The translations under genes and the position numbers were made by a program. 64,000 bases of DNA. It comes from PCC-10605 sp964409355. GTDB taxonomy: Bacteria > Cyanobacteriota > Cyanobacteriia > Cyanobacteriales > Cyanobacteriaceae. The notes below the pieces were generated by a model. That model ran no database searches and had not been told where the DNA came from. It worked only from the letters and a program-made list of their open reading frames with translations. Location of the stretch: contig CAYPDC010000002.1 of NCBI GenBank assembly GCA_964409355.1, forward strand, positions 1 to 64,000. The letters run 5' to 3'. Shown here piece after piece: positions 43,216 to 52,139 of this stretch (positions within the stretch are counted from its first letter, which is position 1; every line of letters begins with the position of its first letter).

Positions 43216-44553
43216 TTAACCTACTAATAGATTTTCTTCCGGATACTCAATACGACTTGGACGAGGATCTCCGATAATGGCTGCCATAAATAATAATACT
43301 CCGACTCGTCCTAAATACATGGTAATAACAATGGCAAGTTTTGCGAGAATGGAGAAACGGGCAGTAATACCAGTGGATAAGCCTACGGTGGCAAAGGCGG
43401 ACACTACTTCAAAAAACAGACTCTGAAATTCAAAGTCGGAATGAAGTAAGGAGATAAAAAAGGTGATAATAACTACTGTCATTCCTGAACCAAATACCAC
43501 TGCCATGGCTTTTAGAATTAAAGAAACAGGAACTTCTCTTTTATACATTACTACTTGTTCTTGTCCTCTTAAAACGGCTTTGGTACTGTTATAAAGGATA
43601 CTGAGGGTTGTGGTTTTTATCCCCCCTCCTGTGCCACTGGGGGATGCCCCCACAAACATTAAGCCTATGGTAATGAATAATCCTGCTTTTGTCATCGCAC
43701 CAATATCGATGGTGTTGAATCCTGCGGTTCTCGTTGTAACTGATTGAAACCAAGCTGAAATTAATTTCTCTTTAAATGGTAATTCGGCAAGGGTATTGTT
43801 ATTGTGAAATTCGGTGATGAAAAATCCGATCGTACCTAATGTTAGGAGTAAGAAAGTTGTTCTAGTGACTACTTTAAAGTTAAGAGAAAATTCGTAGTGA
43901 GGATGATTTTTTCGTTGGAAAAAGTCAAGAATCCAGAAAATAAATTCAATAATTACTTGATAGCCGATACCGCCGAGAATAATTAAGCCACTTATCACCA
44001 AATTGAGGGGAATGGAAGTTTGATATTGCATTAGGTTATCCGCAAAAAGGCTAAATCCTGCATTATTCCATGCACTAATAGAGTGAAAGATGGCTAACCA
44101 AAGTCTTTGTTGCCAACCATAATCTTGGGAAAAAACCGAGTATAGGATAACAGAAGCAATTATTTCGAGAATAAAAGTGGTAATAAAAATAGATATAACT
44201 AGATTACGACTTCCTTGTAAAAAGGGGCGATCGAAAGATTCACTGATGGCGATTTTTTGGCGAAAATCAAATTTTTTGCCGATGAGAAGAATTAAAAAGG
44301 TGCTAGTTGTCATGTAACCTAGTCCACCAATTTGGATCAGAAAAAGAATTATTAATTGCCCCCAAAAGGAGAAATATGTGCCTGTGTCAACCACAATTAA
44401 GCCTGTTACACACACCGCAGAAGTTGAGGTGAATAAGGCAGTGATAAAATGCCCCCATTCTCCTGATTCTACTGAGAAAGGCATCATAAGTAATAATGTT
44501 CCGATCGCAATTACGGCTATAAATCCTAGACAAATTGTTCTTGCAATAGTCAC
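43216..44553 (-). CDS. ktrB: K+ (Na+-coupled) uptake channel subunit KtrB
   Basis: 445 residues. Four M1-P-M2 repeats; the selectivity-loop segments include FTSTSAVCVTGL near residue 40, SISAWNNAGFS, TTRTAGFNTIDI and FATVGLSTGIT, and the M2C region has the flexible GASPSGTGGGIKTTT gate. In Synechocystis the KtrABE system is the main K+ uptake route for osmotic stress. ktrE is not in the window. Confidence 0.93.
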   Translation of the reverse strand: MTIARTICLGFIAVIAIGTLLLMMPFSVESGEWGHFITALFTSTSAVCVTGLIVVDTGTYFSFWGQLIILFLIQIGGLGYMTTSTFLILLIGKKFDFRQKIAISESFDRPFLQGSRNLVISIFITTFILEIIASVILYSVFSQDYGWQQRLWLAIFHSISAWNNAGFSLFADNLMQYQTSIPLNLVISGLIILGGIGYQVIIEFIFWILDFFQRKNHPHYEFSLNFKVVTRTTFLLLTLGTIGFFITEFHNNNTLAELPFKEKLISAWFQSVTTRTAGFNTIDIGAMTKAGLFITIGLMFVGASPSGTGGGIKTTTLSILYNSTKAVLRGQEQVVMYKREVPVSLILKAMAVVFGSGMTVVIITFFISLLHSDFEFQSLFFEVVSAFATVGLSTGITARFSILAKLAIVITMYLGRVGVLLFMAAIIGDPRPSRIEYPEENLLVG

Positions 44554-44559
44554 TTTTTG

Positions 44560-44630
44560 AGTAATGAGTAATTTTGAGTAATGAGTAGGTGTCAGGTGTC
44601 AGGTTGCAGGTTGCAGGGAATAACTTATTA
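44560..44630. repeat. Heptamer tandem repeats (GAGTAAT and GTGTCAG units)
   Basis: GAGTAAT occurs in pairs, followed by GTGTCAGGTGTCAG and GTTGCAGGTTGCAG. The CCTGACA type (reverse complement of TGTCAGG) recurs at about 430-450, 45759, 49588 and 52092. These are cyanobacterial STRR-type sequences between ktrB and the next gene. Confidence 0.65.
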
Positions 44631-44645
44631 ATCATTCATTATCAA

Positions 44646-45629
44646 TTATTCATTATTTAAGGCTTTTAATACTTGATCATGAATTACACCATTACTAACA
44701 ACGACTCCTCGATTATCTATCATTTTACTGGCAGTGAAAAAGTCTAGGGGTTTACCATACATATCCGTTACCTTGCCTCCTGCTTCCTCAACGACGATCG
44801 CGCCTGCGGCATGATCCCAAATGTTCTCTCTGTAATCAGGATATTTAGGGGAAGGTAAACGCAGATAAAGGGCGGCTTCTCCACTGGCAACAATACCATA
44901 TTTGGCTTGGGAATCGACTCTGACTGATTCGGTGGTGATACCTACGGCTTGGGCGATGGCATTTTGTCTTTCTTGATCCCCGTGACTGGCTTCGACACTT
45001 TCCACAAAGCGAAAACGACTGACATCATCGTTACTGACTACTTTTAATTTGGTCATTTCTGTACCGTCTAAGGGCATTCTATAGCTACCTTTTCCCTTTT
45101 CGGCAACGAAAATATATCCTGTTTCACCGTCACTGAAACTTAAGGCAGGACATCCTAAAATCCCTAGTTTTACTTCTCCATCTTCAATCAAGGCAAGTGC
45201 GATCGCATACTGATCCTGTCTTAAAAAACCTTTTGTACCATCAATGGGATCAAGAGTCCAAAAACGATTACCTACTTTGCCGTTACCGTAGTCAATCCAG
45301 TCTAAAACCTGTTCTTCTGAAGTGTCAATAATAATTTGCTCAACATATTCTGCAATTTTTGTCAAGGTGTTCTTTTGTTCTGGTTGCCTTAATTCGGTAG
45401 CATCTTCTTCGCCGACAATGGGAATATCGGGGAAAACGTCTTTTAATGCTTTGCAGATAATCGCCTGTGAGCCAAAATCTGCAACGGTAACGGGGCTTTT
45501 ATCTTGTTTTTCTAAGGCAGGAGGGATGTCTTCTCTCACCTTTTGACAGAGTTTAGCGGCTTGTTTCACAGATGCGATCGCAACTGAGGCTTCTTGACAA
45601 AACACAACTTCTTTTTCTTGTTGATACAT
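44646..45629 (-). CDS. 3'(2'),5'-bisphosphate nucleotidase (inositol monophosphatase superfamily)
   Basis: About 327 residues from the ATG at 45629. Removes the 3'-phosphate of PAP/PAPS-type nucleotides from sulfur assimilation. The metal motifs are PIVGEEDA and DPIDGTKGFLRQDQYA, with ENIWDHAAGAIVVEEAGG at the C-terminus. The FLRQDQYAIALALIEDG wording is that of HAL2/SAL1-like enzymes. Li+/Na+ sensitivity is a family trait and would link it to salt stress. Confidence 0.87.
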   Translation of the reverse strand: MYQQEKEVVFCQEASVAIASVKQAAKLCQKVREDIPPALEKQDKSPVTVADFGSQAIICKALKDVFPDIPIVGEEDATELRQPEQKNTLTKIAEYVEQIIIDTSEEQVLDWIDYGNGKVGNRFWTLDPIDGTKGFLRQDQYAIALALIEDGEVKLGILGCPALSFSDGETGYIFVAEKGKGSYRMPLDGTEMTKLKVVSNDDVSRFRFVESVEASHGDQERQNAIAQAVGITTESVRVDSQAKYGIVASGEAALYLRLPSPKYPDYRENIWDHAAGAIVVEEAGGKVTDMYGKPLDFFTASKMIDNRGVVVSNGVIHDQVLKALNNE

Positions 45630-45813
45630 TATCTTCAAAAATTTTTTCAGATTTACTTTTTAATCATTATTTCAGATTTACCTCCATTGGAGAGAAAATA
45701 TATCTGAAGCAATTTAATGATTTTTATAGTAAAATCGGCTACCCTCAGTGCATCCCCTGATACCTGACACCTTTCATCACTTAAGATTTTATGTCGAACT
45801 CAGGTGATCTCAG

Positions 45814-46578
45814 TTATATAACCATACCACCATCGACATTAAATACTTGACCTGTAATATAATTTGAAGCAGTATCGGCGGCTAAAAAGCGAATCATCCC
45901 TGCGATTTCTTCAGGTTTACCGTAGCGACTGAGGGGAATAGCTTTTAGTATTTCTTCAGATTGTAAGCCACTTGTCATATCAGTTTCAATAAATCCGGGT
46001 GCAACGGCGTTGACGGTGACACCCCGACTAGCAAATTCTTTGGCTAGGGTTTTGGTTAAGCCAATCACTCCGGCTTTAGCGGCACTATAGTTGGCTTGTC
46101 CGGGATTACCCATTTGTCCTGCAACGGAGGATATATTGATAATTCTACCACTTCTTTGTTTGAGCATAATTTTGCTGACGGCTTTACAACATAAAAATAC
46201 CCCCGTGAGGTTGAGGTTAATTACGGTTTGCCAGTCTTCTAGTTTCATCCGCAACATTAATGTGTCACGGGTAATCCCCGCATTATTCACTAATATATCA
46301 ATCCTTCCCCATTTCTCGCTAGTAGTTTTGATCATAGCTTCTACTTGATCTTGTTGAGAAACATCCCCTTGAAGTGCGATCGCATCTCCTCCCAATTCCA
46401 TAATGTTTTTCACCACTTCTTCGGCTGATTGGCTACTATTAGCGTAGTTAACAACTACTTTTGCACCTTCTTCGGCTAAAGCGATGGCTGTTGCTTTCCC
46501 TATTCCTCTCGATGCCCCAGTCACGATCGCCACTTGATCTTTTAATCTTTGTAAATGATCGGGTAATAATTGAACCAT
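45814..46578 (-). CDS. fabG: 3-oxoacyl-[acyl-carrier-protein] reductase FabG
   Basis: 254 residues. SDR fold: TGASRGIGKA for NADP, NNAGITRDTLMLRM, catalytic Ser in ISSVAGQMGNPGQ, YSAAK (Tyr-x3-Lys), and the C-terminal NVDGGMVI. Reduces 3-oxoacyl-ACP in fatty acid elongation. The GAACTCAGGT motif lies just after the gene, at about 45797. Confidence 0.93.
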   Translation of the reverse strand: MVQLLPDHLQRLKDQVAIVTGASRGIGKATAIALAEEGAKVVVNYANSSQSAEEVVKNIMELGGDAIALQGDVSQQDQVEAMIKTTSEKWGRIDILVNNAGITRDTLMLRMKLEDWQTVINLNLTGVFLCCKAVSKIMLKQRSGRIINISSVAGQMGNPGQANYSAAKAGVIGLTKTLAKEFASRGVTVNAVAPGFIETDMTSGLQSEEILKAIPLSRYGKPEEIAGMIRFLAADTASNYITGQVFNVDGGMVI

Positions 46579-46732
46579 AAAACTTTTCGTTCTACCTTAA
46601 AACTTACATTGGATAGTTTACCACACAAACTACTACTAATAATAACTCTACTAAGATCTTGCACCTTGCAAACAAGTCTTAATTATTGCTAATTTGCCAT
46701 TCTGACTATAATAATAAACAAATCAAGTTATT

Positions 46733-47635
46733 ATGACCATGACGGAAAAAATTATCAAAATAGCAGTAATAGGAGATGTTCACGATCTTTGGAATGAATA
46801 CGATACAGAAGCCTTAGAATTTTTAGGAATTGATTTAGTTTTATTTGTGGGAGATATTGGCAACGAGTCTATTCCCTTGGTGACAACCATTTCTCAGTTA
46901 AAGATACCTAAAGCAGTGATTCTAGGCAATCATGATGCTTGGTTTACCGCTACAAAATGGGGTAGAAAAAAATGCCCCTACGATCGCACCTTAGAAGATA
47001 GAGTACAAAAACAATTAGAGATACTAGGAGAATGTCATGTGGGTTATGGTTGTCTCGACTTTCCCGAATTAAATATTTCCGTTGTGGGTAGTCGCCCTTT
47101 TAGTTGGGGTGGTTCAAAATGGAAATGTGAGGAATTTTATTTAGAAAGGTATGGGGTGGAAAATTTTGCCCAATCTTCTGCTAAAATAATCGAGTCTGTG
47201 GCAAAAACCAAAAATCAAAGGTTAATTTTTATCGGTCATAATGGACCTTTTGGCTTAGGTGCAAATGCGGAAGATACCTGTGGTAGAGACTGGAAACCCA
47301 TCGGCGGTGATTTTGGCGATCCTGATTTTCAAGAAGCAATTACCCTAACTCAACAATCAGGAAAAGCTGTACCTTTAGTTACTTTCGGTCATATGCACCA
47401 TAATTTAAGGCACACTAAAGCTAGATTAAGAACAATTATTAATCAAGATCAATATCATACTATTTACCTTAACGCCGCATCGACTCCACGGATACAGGAA
47501 ATTGACGGCGAAAAAATCCATAAAGTTGCGATCGCATCTTTACAAGGACAAAAAATCATTAATATTGACTTAATTAGTATTAATGAGAAAATGAAAATCA
47601 AAGAAATAAAAAATTTAAGGGAAGGGGTGCATTGA
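46733..47635 (+). CDS. Metallophosphoesterase, cyanobacterial/plant TIGR04168-like
   Basis: 300 residues, with a second possible ATG at 46739. Calcineurin-like motifs in order: GDVHDLW, FVGDIGNES, LGNHDAW, FIGHNGPFG and FGHMHHNLRH, giving a two-metal site. The CGRDWKPIGGDFGDPDFQEA stretch is typical of the group shared with plastids. Substrate unknown. Confidence 0.85.
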   Translation: MTMTEKIIKIAVIGDVHDLWNEYDTEALEFLGIDLVLFVGDIGNESIPLVTTISQLKIPKAVILGNHDAWFTATKWGRKKCPYDRTLEDRVQKQLEILGECHVGYGCLDFPELNISVVGSRPFSWGGSKWKCEEFYLERYGVENFAQSSAKIIESVAKTKNQRLIFIGHNGPFGLGANAEDTCGRDWKPIGGDFGDPDFQEAITLTQQSGKAVPLVTFGHMHHNLRHTKARLRTIINQDQYHTIYLNAASTPRIQEIDGEKIHKVAIASLQGQKIINIDLISINEKMKIKEIKNLREGVH

Positions 47636-47679
47636 GCGTAGTCGAAGTGTCGAGATGCCATGCACCGCCTGAAACCTTT

Positions 47680-49407
47680 TTAATATTTTCTTTCTTTTGG
47701 TTCAAAATCATTAACCACAACGGGCATATAATCTATTTTTACCCCACCGGGAGCATAAGAAGCAAGGGTATGTTGTAAATATTGTTGATCATTTCTGCTT
47801 GGAAAATCCTCCCGTGAATGCGCACCTCTACTCTCTTGACGATGAAAGGCAGAAGTTAGAATTATTTCACCCACTACCATGATATTCTGCAATTCAAGGG
47901 CTTCGATCAATTCTTGATTCCAGTCACGCGCTTTATCATCAACATATATTTGCTGATATGTAGCCTTTAATTGCTGAATACGGCTTAATCCTTCTTTCAT
48001 CACTTCCTCTGTACGAAATACGCCACAATGCTCTGTCATACAGTCTTGAAATTCCTGTCTTAAACTGTTAATGCGGATATTGCCTTCTTGGTTGAGTAAA
48101 TCGTTAATACGTTTTTCGGCTTTGGCTATATATTTTTTTTCGTCAATGTTGGGTAAATTACGATTAGTGACATAAGATGCGATCTCTCTTCCTACTCTCC
48201 TACCATAAACCACACATTCAAGAAGGGAATTACTACCGAGACGATTTGCACCATGCACCGATACACAGGCACATTCTCCCGCCGCAAAGAATCCTTCTGT
48301 CAATTCTTCCCCATTAAGTCTCACTCTCCCATCAGTATTGACAGGAATTCCCCCCATACAATAATGGGCTGTAGGACGCACTGGCATCGGTTGAGTTACG
48401 GCATCCACCCCCACTAAACGATGTGCTTCTTCCCAACAAAACGGCACACGACTCATTATCTTTTCTTTCCCCAAATGGGTTAAGTCTAAATGAACGAAAA
48501 CACCGCCACTACTACCGTCTGGATTAATGCCCCTTCCCGCTCGAATTTCCATGACGATCGCACGGGAAGTAATGTCACGGGGTGCTAATTCCATCTGATT
48601 GGGGGCGTAATGTGCCATAAATCGCTCTCCCTCGCTGTTGCGTAAATATGCGCCTTCTCCTCGCACTGCCTCAGAAATTAATACTCCTACAGGATATAAA
48701 CCCGTGGGGTGAAACTGCACAAATTCCATATCTTCTAAGGGTATATTAACTAAAGCACTCATAGCTAAACCATCCCCAGTGGAAGCATAATCATTAGAGG
48801 TAGTATTAAATACCCTACCATAACCCCCCGTAGCAAACATTACCGCCTTAGCCGAAACTATCTCTAAACGCCCATCACCGATGTTAAACATTACCACCCC
48901 TTTGGCTTCTTTCCCCTCAAAGATTAATTCCATCACATACCATTCTTCGTAGATAGTGACACCAAAACGGCGTAAATTATTGACTAATTCATGGAGTATA
49001 GCATGACCTGTTTTATCGGCGGCGTAACAGGTACGTTTATGGGAATGCCCTCCAAATGCCCTCTGGGCGATTCTACCATCTTCTAAACGGGAAAATAATA
49101 CCCCTAAATGTTCTAATTCGATGATCACTTCGGGCGCTTCTTTGGTAAGATATTCTACAGCATCTTGATCCGCTAAATAGTCTGAACCTTTTACAGTATC
49201 AAAGGCGTGGGCTTTCCAATCATCATCAGGATCAACATTTTTTAAACTAGCGGCAATACCTCCTTGCGCTGCCACAGAGTGCGATCGAATCGGGTGAGTT
49301 TTTGCTACCAAAGCCACATCTAAGGCAGGATTTTGTTTTTTTATTTCCAATGCCGCACGACATCCTGCTAAACCGCCACCAACGATAAATACATCATGTT
49401 TGAACAT
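47680..49407 (-). CDS. sdhA: Succinate dehydrogenase / fumarate reductase flavoprotein subunit
   Basis: 575 residues. FAD motif DVFIVGGGLAGCRAALE, the flavinylation region SHSVAAQGGIAAS, active-site FGGHSHKRTCYAADKTGH, EFVQFHPTGLYP, and PVRPTAHYCMGGIPVNTDGR. In cyanobacteria it feeds electrons from succinate into the thylakoid plastoquinone pool. The iron-sulfur subunit is encoded elsewhere, as is usual in cyanobacteria. Confidence 0.93.
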   Translation of the reverse strand: MFKHDVFIVGGGLAGCRAALEIKKQNPALDVALVAKTHPIRSHSVAAQGGIAASLKNVDPDDDWKAHAFDTVKGSDYLADQDAVEYLTKEAPEVIIELEHLGVLFSRLEDGRIAQRAFGGHSHKRTCYAADKTGHAILHELVNNLRRFGVTIYEEWYVMELIFEGKEAKGVVMFNIGDGRLEIVSAKAVMFATGGYGRVFNTTSNDYASTGDGLAMSALVNIPLEDMEFVQFHPTGLYPVGVLISEAVRGEGAYLRNSEGERFMAHYAPNQMELAPRDITSRAIVMEIRAGRGINPDGSSGGVFVHLDLTHLGKEKIMSRVPFCWEEAHRLVGVDAVTQPMPVRPTAHYCMGGIPVNTDGRVRLNGEELTEGFFAAGECACVSVHGANRLGSNSLLECVVYGRRVGREIASYVTNRNLPNIDEKKYIAKAEKRINDLLNQEGNIRINSLRQEFQDCMTEHCGVFRTEEVMKEGLSRIQQLKATYQQIYVDDKARDWNQELIEALELQNIMVVGEIILTSAFHRQESRGAHSREDFPSRNDQQYLQHTLASYAPGGVKIDYMPVVVNDFEPKERKY

Positions 49408-49814
49408 TTTTACTTTCCCTTCCCTTGATCATCGATTTGATCTATATTTTTAGCATAATTCCTTATTACTCTAGCTCTTCTACAGTAGTAATGATAAATT
49501 ATTAGAAAATCATTGCCATAAATTTTATAACATAAGGGATGAATTATAACAAAAATACAATTTTTATAAATTAACAGTTTTTATTTCACCTGACACCTAC
49601 CCTCACCAGATTCTTATGAATCATAATCAACATCTCCTAAAACTAGCGATTAGACTAAGGCGGTTTCCAAGAAAGAATTTACCAATCTTGCTTATAATTC
49701 CCCCTTTGTGTTTTGGGGGGTTAGGGGGGATCATGCAGGTATATTTATTATTAGAAATCACCTAAACACCTTGATTTATAAACACTTCTCCGTGACTCTG
49801 CGACTCCTACCTTC
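49408..49814. other. Intergenic repeat zone with MITE copy 4
   Basis: Holds the CTCTTCTACAGTAGT repeat (49474-49510), an ACCTGACACCTACC heptamer patch (about 49588), and a longer dispersed repeat (49628-49850) interrupted by the MITE. Any promoter of the WD40 gene must lie within or after this repeat. Confidence 0.6.
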
Positions 49815-49850
49815 ATGAGAATCTCATCACTCAAACCTGATTGCTATATA
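49628..49850. repeat. Dispersed repeat, copy interrupted by MITE
   Basis: Matches 362-491. The two halves are 49628-49658 and 49763-49850, with the MITE in between. The right half overlaps the first codons of the longest possible frame of the WD40 gene. Confidence 0.6.
49659..49762. mobile_element. MITE copy 4 (104 bp), with paralogous empty site at 393
   Basis: GGCGGTTTCC...GAAATCACC flanked by TAA at 49656-49658 and 49763-49765. It is nearly the same as copy 1 over its middle (CCCTTTGTGTTTTGGGGGGT). The uninterrupted sequence GACTAAACAC is preserved at 391-400. Confidence 0.85.
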
Positions 49851-49859
49851 ATTATTGTG

Positions 49860-52043
49860 ATGCCCCTATATAAAATTTTAAGTCTTATGGATGAGGATAA
49901 ATTAAAGAAACTAGAAGACAATCTATATAACGAAACACCATTTTTCGCCGATCGCATCCGACAAAATGCGGCAAAAGAATTAATAGAAGAAAAAACTCCT
50001 CAAGCAGTAGAATTATTAATTAGAGCCTTTCTTTTCAGTCAAGACAAGAATTTTCGCAATTTGATTTTAACGGGTTTAAAAAGTATCAAAATTCAAGAAA
50101 CCCCTTTAACAGATGTGGTATGTGGAATATGGGCGGAAACCAGAGATGAAGAATTAAGTAAAATTATTAAATTAAAGGGATGGGTAGCTACTAAGCCCCC
50201 TGAATTGAGACTATTGACGGCTTTAAATTTAGGATGGCACGGCATTATCGAAGAAATAGGGAAAGAAATTATATCTCCTTTATTACAAATGCACTCAATA
50301 GAAAATGATCCCTTCATCAAAAAAACAGCCCAAATGTGGCTACATTCTTTCACTCAACCAGAATTGCAAGAGGAAGTATGCCGTCTAGCTAGTGAAGAAA
50401 ATAATCAAAATGCGTTAGCCTTAGCCACGGAGTGCGGTTATACTCCTTCCGATTCAACTCAAGCGGCTTTATTTTGTTATTTTACTCAACAATGGGACAA
50501 ATATCAAGAAATTGACTCTGATTATGAGCTTTTAGAAGAATTTTACTATCATGCCCCCCCCCCATTGCAAGAGAGAATCGAAAAACACGGTATTTCTTTC
50601 AAAAGATTAGAATGGGTATGGATTGTTTTAGGGGGGAAAAAAGCCCGACGACTGAGGGAAATTACCAAAAGTCAATGGGAAAAGATTGTTCAAACCTTAG
50701 TAGCTGGACAACATTGGGATTTGCTGTTATCTTTTGTTTATATCGTTCCAGCAGTATTTAGTCACAACATCGTTAAAAAGCTGGAAAATAAACGTTTATC
50801 GATAAAAGAACCGGAACTAAAGCAAAAATTGACGGAATTAAGTCAATTATTTAAAGATATTAAGGGTGATATTCCCCCTCATGGTAATTTAGTCCGTTGT
50901 TATCATACCCTCAAAGGACACACAAAACCCATAGAATCTATAGTCGTTTCTCCTGATGGTAAGACATTAATTAGTGCTGGAGATGAGTTGATTAGAGTAT
51001 GGGATATAGACAGTGGTAAAGTTATTCATACTTTGCATGGACATTTTAAACCTGTTACTAGCCTTTGTTTAAGCGAAGATGGCACAATTTTAGCCAGTGG
51101 TAGCCGAGATAAAACCGTTTCATTATGGCGTTTACCCGAAGGCAATTTGATTAGTAACTTATCAGCAAATATTGCCTCCGTATGGTCATTAGCTATGACG
51201 AAATCTGCTAAACTGATCGCCAGTGCTAGTTATCAAGAGATTCGATTATGGCAATATCCCCAGAGTAGATTATTCAAGAATTTACGGGGACATCAAAGGG
51301 AAGTAGAGAAGGTTATTATATCCCAAGATGATAACTTAGTGATTGGAGGCGGCGGCACAAAAGATAATAGTATCAGAGTATGGCGTTTACCTGATGGAGA
51401 ACTTCACTGTAACTTATTTGGTCATCAAGATGCCATCTGTGATTTAGCCCTTACTACTGATAACAAAATTTTGGCTTCTGCCAGTAAGGATCATACCATT
51501 AAACTATGGTCATTGGAAGAAAAAAAAGAAATCGCCACCCTAGAGAGTCATTTAGGGAGAGTTTGGTGTTTAGGCATTACTTCGGATAATAAAAATATTG
51601 TTTCTGCTAGTGACGATGGTACAGTAAAAATATGGTCATTAACTACCCATAATTTATTAGATACTTTCACTGGTCATGAAGATGGTATATTCTGTTTAGA
51701 TATTAGCCCCGATGGACGTTTATTAATCACGGGGGGAAGGGATAAAACTTTGAGAATGTGGGATTTAACCACCGGAGAAAATGTTAATACTTTGACTGCT
51801 CATCAAGGGGCTATTCGTCTGGTAAAATTTACCGATGACGGCACTAATTTAATTACAGCAAGTTGCGATCGCACCCTCAAAATATGGCGTTGGGATTTAT
51901 CTCGACTGTGTAATATCTCTCCTCGTTTAATGACGAAAGAAGATAAAATGTGGCTTAAATCCGCTTTAGAAAGTAGTCATCTTACGGCACAAGAAAAGCA
52001 GTGGATTACTTTATTAGCTAAGTTACAGAAAAATGAGGGATAA
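49860..52043 (+). CDS. WD40-repeat protein with helical N-terminal domain
   Basis: About 727 residues from the ATG at 49860 (frame open from 49815, but those 15 codons are dispersed-repeat DNA). The first 340 residues are HEAT-like helices. Residues about 347-675 contain eight WD40 units, each ending in a WD-like pair (IRVWDI, VSLWRL, IRLWQY, IRVWRL, IKLWSL, VKIWSL, LRMWDL, LKIWRW), enough for one propeller. A short helical tail follows. Likely a scaffold; partners unknown. No kinase or protease domain is fused, unlike many cyanobacterial WD40 proteins. Confidence 0.88.
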   Translation: MPLYKILSLMDEDKLKKLEDNLYNETPFFADRIRQNAAKELIEEKTPQAVELLIRAFLFSQDKNFRNLILTGLKSIKIQETPLTDVVCGIWAETRDEELSKIIKLKGWVATKPPELRLLTALNLGWHGIIEEIGKEIISPLLQMHSIENDPFIKKTAQMWLHSFTQPELQEEVCRLASEENNQNALALATECGYTPSDSTQAALFCYFTQQWDKYQEIDSDYELLEEFYYHAPPPLQERIEKHGISFKRLEWVWIVLGGKKARRLREITKSQWEKIVQTLVAGQHWDLLLSFVYIVPAVFSHNIVKKLENKRLSIKEPELKQKLTELSQLFKDIKGDIPPHGNLVRCYHTLKGHTKPIESIVVSPDGKTLISAGDELIRVWDIDSGKVIHTLHGHFKPVTSLCLSEDGTILASGSRDKTVSLWRLPEGNLISNLSANIASVWSLAMTKSAKLIASASYQEIRLWQYPQSRLFKNLRGHQREVEKVIISQDDNLVIGGGGTKDNSIRVWRLPDGELHCNLFGHQDAICDLALTTDNKILASASKDHTIKLWSLEEKKEIATLESHLGRVWCLGITSDNKNIVSASDDGTVKIWSLTTHNLLDTFTGHEDGIFCLDISPDGRLLITGGRDKTLRMWDLTTGENVNTLTAHQGAIRLVKFTDDGTNLITASCDRTLKIWRWDLSRLCNISPRLMTKEDKMWLKSALESSHLTAQEKQWITLLAKLQKNEG

Positions 52044-52139
52044 ATTCGGAGTGGGGAGAGAGGGGGAAGGGGAGAAGGGAGAATTATTAACTAACACCTG
52101 ACACCTGACACCTTTTTTATCCATTCTTAATTCTTGTAA

